From positions 31,697-95,696 of the forward strand of contig CALWVE010000033.1 of the NCBI GenBank assembly GCA_944384905.1: a stretch of 64,000 nucleotides of DNA. Direction: 5' to 3'. The notes beneath the pieces were generated by a model. The model did not search any database. It had not been told where the DNA came from and was given only the letters and a program-made list of their open reading frames with translations. Made by a program: the position numbers and the translations under genes. This DNA comes from an uncultured Clostridia bacterium. GTDB taxonomy: Bacteria; Bacillota; Clostridia; Oscillospirales; Acutalibacteraceae. This document shows, piece after piece, positions 62,290-64,000 of this stretch (position 1 is its first letter; each line of letters starts with the position of its first letter).

Positions 62290-63076
62290 ACTGATCGATA
62301 TTCAAAAAACATTTAATGCGGGAACCGTCAATGCCAAACCGGCTTTGCGCGGTGTAAACCTGACGATCAACGACGGCGACTTCATCACCGTAATCGGCGG
62401 CAACGGAGCCGGCAAATCGACCATGCTCAACATGATTGCGGGAACCTATGCCTGCGACGGCGGACGTATTGAACTGGACGGCCGCAACATTACCGACCTC
62501 AACGAAGTGCAGCGCGCACGCTATATGGGCCGCGTTTTCCAGGACCCGATGATGGGAACGGCTGCCAGCATGTCGATTCTCGAAAATCTGGGCATGGCTC
62601 GTCGGCGCACCAAACGCCGCACGCTGGCCTGGGGCGTTCGTAAAAATGAGCCGGAAGAATACCGGCAGATGGTCAAAGATTTTGATTTGGGACTTGAAAA
62701 CCGCCTGACCACTAAGGTAGGACTGCTTTCGGGCGGTCAGCGCCAGGCGATCACCCTGCTGATGGCCACCATGCAGCGACCGAAACTGCTGCTGCTGGAC
62801 GAACATACGGCGGCTCTTGACCCGAAAACCGCCGCCAAAGTATTGGATCTTACAGAAAAAATTATTCGCGAAGACAATTTAACGGCTCTGATGGTTACCC
62901 ACAATATGCGCGATGCGATTCGTTTGGGCAACCGGCTGATTATGATGCACGAGGGCCGTGTAATTTATGATGTATCCGGCGAAGAAAAGGCGAAACTCAC
63001 TGTGGAAGACCTGTTGAAAAAATTCACGGAGGCCAGCAAGGGCGAATTCGCCAACGACCGGATGTTACTGGGTTAA
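62282..63076 (+). CDS. ABC transporter ATP-binding protein, TrpZ-like
   Basis: 264 residues from the ATG at 62282 (GGGAGG upstream). Walker A VIGGNGAGKSTMLN near residue 40, Q-loop RVFQDPMMG, signature LSGGQRQAI, Walker B LLLLDEHTAALDP and switch His VTHNMRDA. Pairs with the preceding permease and binding protein in one operon. Confidence 0.94.
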   Translation: MLKLIDIQKTFNAGTVNAKPALRGVNLTINDGDFITVIGGNGAGKSTMLNMIAGTYACDGGRIELDGRNITDLNEVQRARYMGRVFQDPMMGTAASMSILENLGMARRRTKRRTLAWGVRKNEPEEYRQMVKDFDLGLENRLTTKVGLLSGGQRQAITLLMATMQRPKLLLLDEHTAALDPKTAAKVLDLTEKIIREDNLTALMVTHNMRDAIRLGNRLIMMHEGRVIYDVSGEEKAKLTVEDLLKKFTEASKGEFANDRMLLG

Positions 63077-63088
63077 GGAGGCTCCATC

Positions 63089-63847
63089 ATGGAAAGTATC
63101 AATGCAACGGCTGTCTTTTTCTCCCCCACCGATACCAGCCGGACCGGTGTGTGCGCCATTGCCCGTGCGCTTTCGGATGAATTCAGCGAACTGGATCTGA
63201 CCTGTGCCCCGGCGCAGGCGACTTTCGGAGAAAAAGAAGTGGTGGTATTCGGCGCGCCCGTTTACGGCGGACGCATTCCGGCTGTGTGCCGCGAGCGTAT
63301 GGCCGGTCTGAAAGGCAACAATACGCCGTGTATCGTAACTGTAACCTATGGCAACCGCGACTTTGACGACGCGCTGCTTGAATTGAGCGATTTGGTACAG
63401 GAACAGGGTTTTGTTCCCGTTGCTGCCGCCGCATTGGTCGGACAGCATACCTACGGAACCATTCAGGTCGGCCGTCCGGATGAAAACGATCAGGCGCAGG
63501 ACGCCGCGTTTGCCGCTCAGGCGGCCGAAAAACTACAGGCCGGTACTTGGCAGGTACCGGCTACTCCCGGAAATCGCCCCTATAAAGACGGCGGCAAAGG
63601 TGGGAATTTCCGCCCGCTTACCAGCGACGCCTGCGTTTCCTGCGGGCTTTGCGTGCGCGGCTGTCCCACACAGGCAATCGCGGATGATTGCCGCACCATC
63701 GACGACAGCAAATGCATTGCTTGCTTCCGCTGCATCCGCCGCTGTCCGGTAGGCGCCAAAAACATGGACACCCCCGAATACAACGCGTTTGCCGCCATGT
63801 TCAGTGAGCGCCTGAAAGACCGAAAAGAGAATCAATACTTCCTGTAA
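63089..63847 (+). CDS. EFR1-type flavodoxin-ferredoxin protein
   Basis: 252 residues. N-terminal flavodoxin-like domain (FFSPTDTSRTGVCAIARAL phosphate loop, VVVFGAPVYGGRIP, IVTVTYGNRDFDDAL) and C-terminal two [4Fe-4S] clusters (CVSCGLCVRGCP near residue 186 and CIACFRCIRRCP near 212). NCBI names such proteins EFR1 family ferrodoxin. It is 12 bases behind the ATPase gene (AAGGAGG before the ATG), so part of the same operon. A one-electron carrier or FMN-dependent reductase role is plausible; partner unknown. Confidence 0.88.
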   Translation: MESINATAVFFSPTDTSRTGVCAIARALSDEFSELDLTCAPAQATFGEKEVVVFGAPVYGGRIPAVCRERMAGLKGNNTPCIVTVTYGNRDFDDALLELSDLVQEQGFVPVAAAALVGQHTYGTIQVGRPDENDQAQDAAFAAQAAEKLQAGTWQVPATPGNRPYKDGGKGGNFRPLTSDACVSCGLCVRGCPTQAIADDCRTIDDSKCIACFRCIRRCPVGAKNMDTPEYNAFAAMFSERLKDRKENQYFL

Positions 63848-63874
63848 AAATAAAATCCCGGCAGACAGTCACAC

Positions 63875-64000
63875 TGAAGTGCCCCCAAAAAGTTAGACAA
63901 TATTTTTGAAGAAATAAATCAAGCAACCGAAAGGGCTTGTTGTCTGTGAAGAGCAGGCGGCAGACCCTTTAGCTTTATCTTGATTCTGCGGTTATTGTAG
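63875..64000 (-). mobile_element. IS3-family insertion sequence, right end only
   Basis: The end repeat TGAAGTGCCCCC then AAAAAGTTAGACA (63875-63898) matches the terminal inverted repeat of IS3-family elements (starts with TG). The transposase tail lies just inside, on the minus strand. The other end is outside the window, so size, group and target duplication cannot be read. Confidence 0.85.
63919..64000 (-). CDS. IS3-family transposase (OrfB), C-terminal fragment in window
   Basis: The minus-strand frame from the edge to the TGA at 63919 gives 26 residues beginning YNNRRIKIKLKGLPPAL, the conserved end of IS3 OrfB integrases (YNNKRIxxKLKGLSP...). The 5' part with the DDE domain lies beyond the window, so integrity is unknown. 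Confidence 0.85.
   Translation of the reverse strand, partial: YNNRRIKIKLKGLPPALHRQQALSVA

Noticed and set aside
1..64000. tRNA, rRNA, CRISPR array or prophage genes
   Set aside because: No cloverleaf with a GTTC loop, no regularly spaced direct repeats, and no phage structural genes were recognised on reading; a tRNAscan or CRISPR search would be needed to exclude faint ones.

Overview
The window reads as chromosome of an anaerobic Clostridia, most likely an Oscillospirales (Ruminococcaceae-like) gut bacterium. The pointers are a Spo0A homologue, a SipL-like DUF3794/LysM spore protein, a dgt-dnaG-rpoD macrooperon, stand-alone AICAR transformylase under a ZTP riboswitch, a folate ECF S component under a THF riboswitch, YtrA-type GntR/ABC cassettes and many AraC regulators. 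The genus is inference. No rRNA, tRNA, CRISPR array or prophage was seen.

Layout. 0-5.5 kb: a beta-helix protein running off the left edge, a TRIC-type channel, a MarR regulator and the rhamnose genes rhaB-rhaA. 5.6-10.3 kb: a HAD phosphatase, the purH-like gene behind a ZTP riboswitch, the SipL-like protein, and folT behind a THF riboswitch. 10.4-18 kb: copy A of a dispersed hairpin repeat, a GNAT, a YhaN/YhaO-type ATPase and phosphoesterase pair, a GntR plus membrane protein unit with a near-perfect operator, and a first uroporphyrinogen-decarboxylase-family (URO-D) gene. 18-24 kb: housekeeping (SHOCT protein, Rrf2, rpoD, dnaG, dgt, yigZ, rpmE). 24-33 kb: a VanY-like protein without its zinc ligands, a sugar isomerase/epimerase, a GntR-ABC cassette, a P-type ATPase and a PAP2 phosphatase. 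33-45.5 kb: AraC plus DUF2264 protein, ispD-ispF, spo0A, a WYL regulator, a PASTA pseudokinase, yebC, an AEC transporter, dinB and pyk. 45.5-51.4 kb: a zinc-ribbon membrane protein, a GNAT, asnB, an M28 peptidase and a histidine phosphatase.

51.4-63.9 kb is the most unusual stretch. Three AraC regulators each adjoin URO-D-family genes (five here, six in the window), followed by a TrpXYZ-like ABC transporter and an EFR1-type flavodoxin/ferredoxin. The six paralogues differ at the position of the zinc-binding His-x-Cys of MtaA/MtbA methyltransferases (HSCG, DSDG, DCDG, DTDG, TSDG, HLDG). No corrinoid protein or haem gene accompanies them. I infer a set of separately induced small-molecule enzymes of unknown substrate, possibly tied to plant-derived carbohydrates or methylated compounds, given the rhamnose, beta-helix, DUF2264 and sugar-isomerase genes nearby. 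The right edge enters an IS3-family element.

Other notable signals: a Spo0A receiver lacking its phosphoacceptor Asp; an IspD with a Cys-rich N-terminal module; and a dispersed multi-hairpin repeat (copies at 10.4 and 53.6 kb) whose stems show compensatory base changes, both lying between convergent genes.
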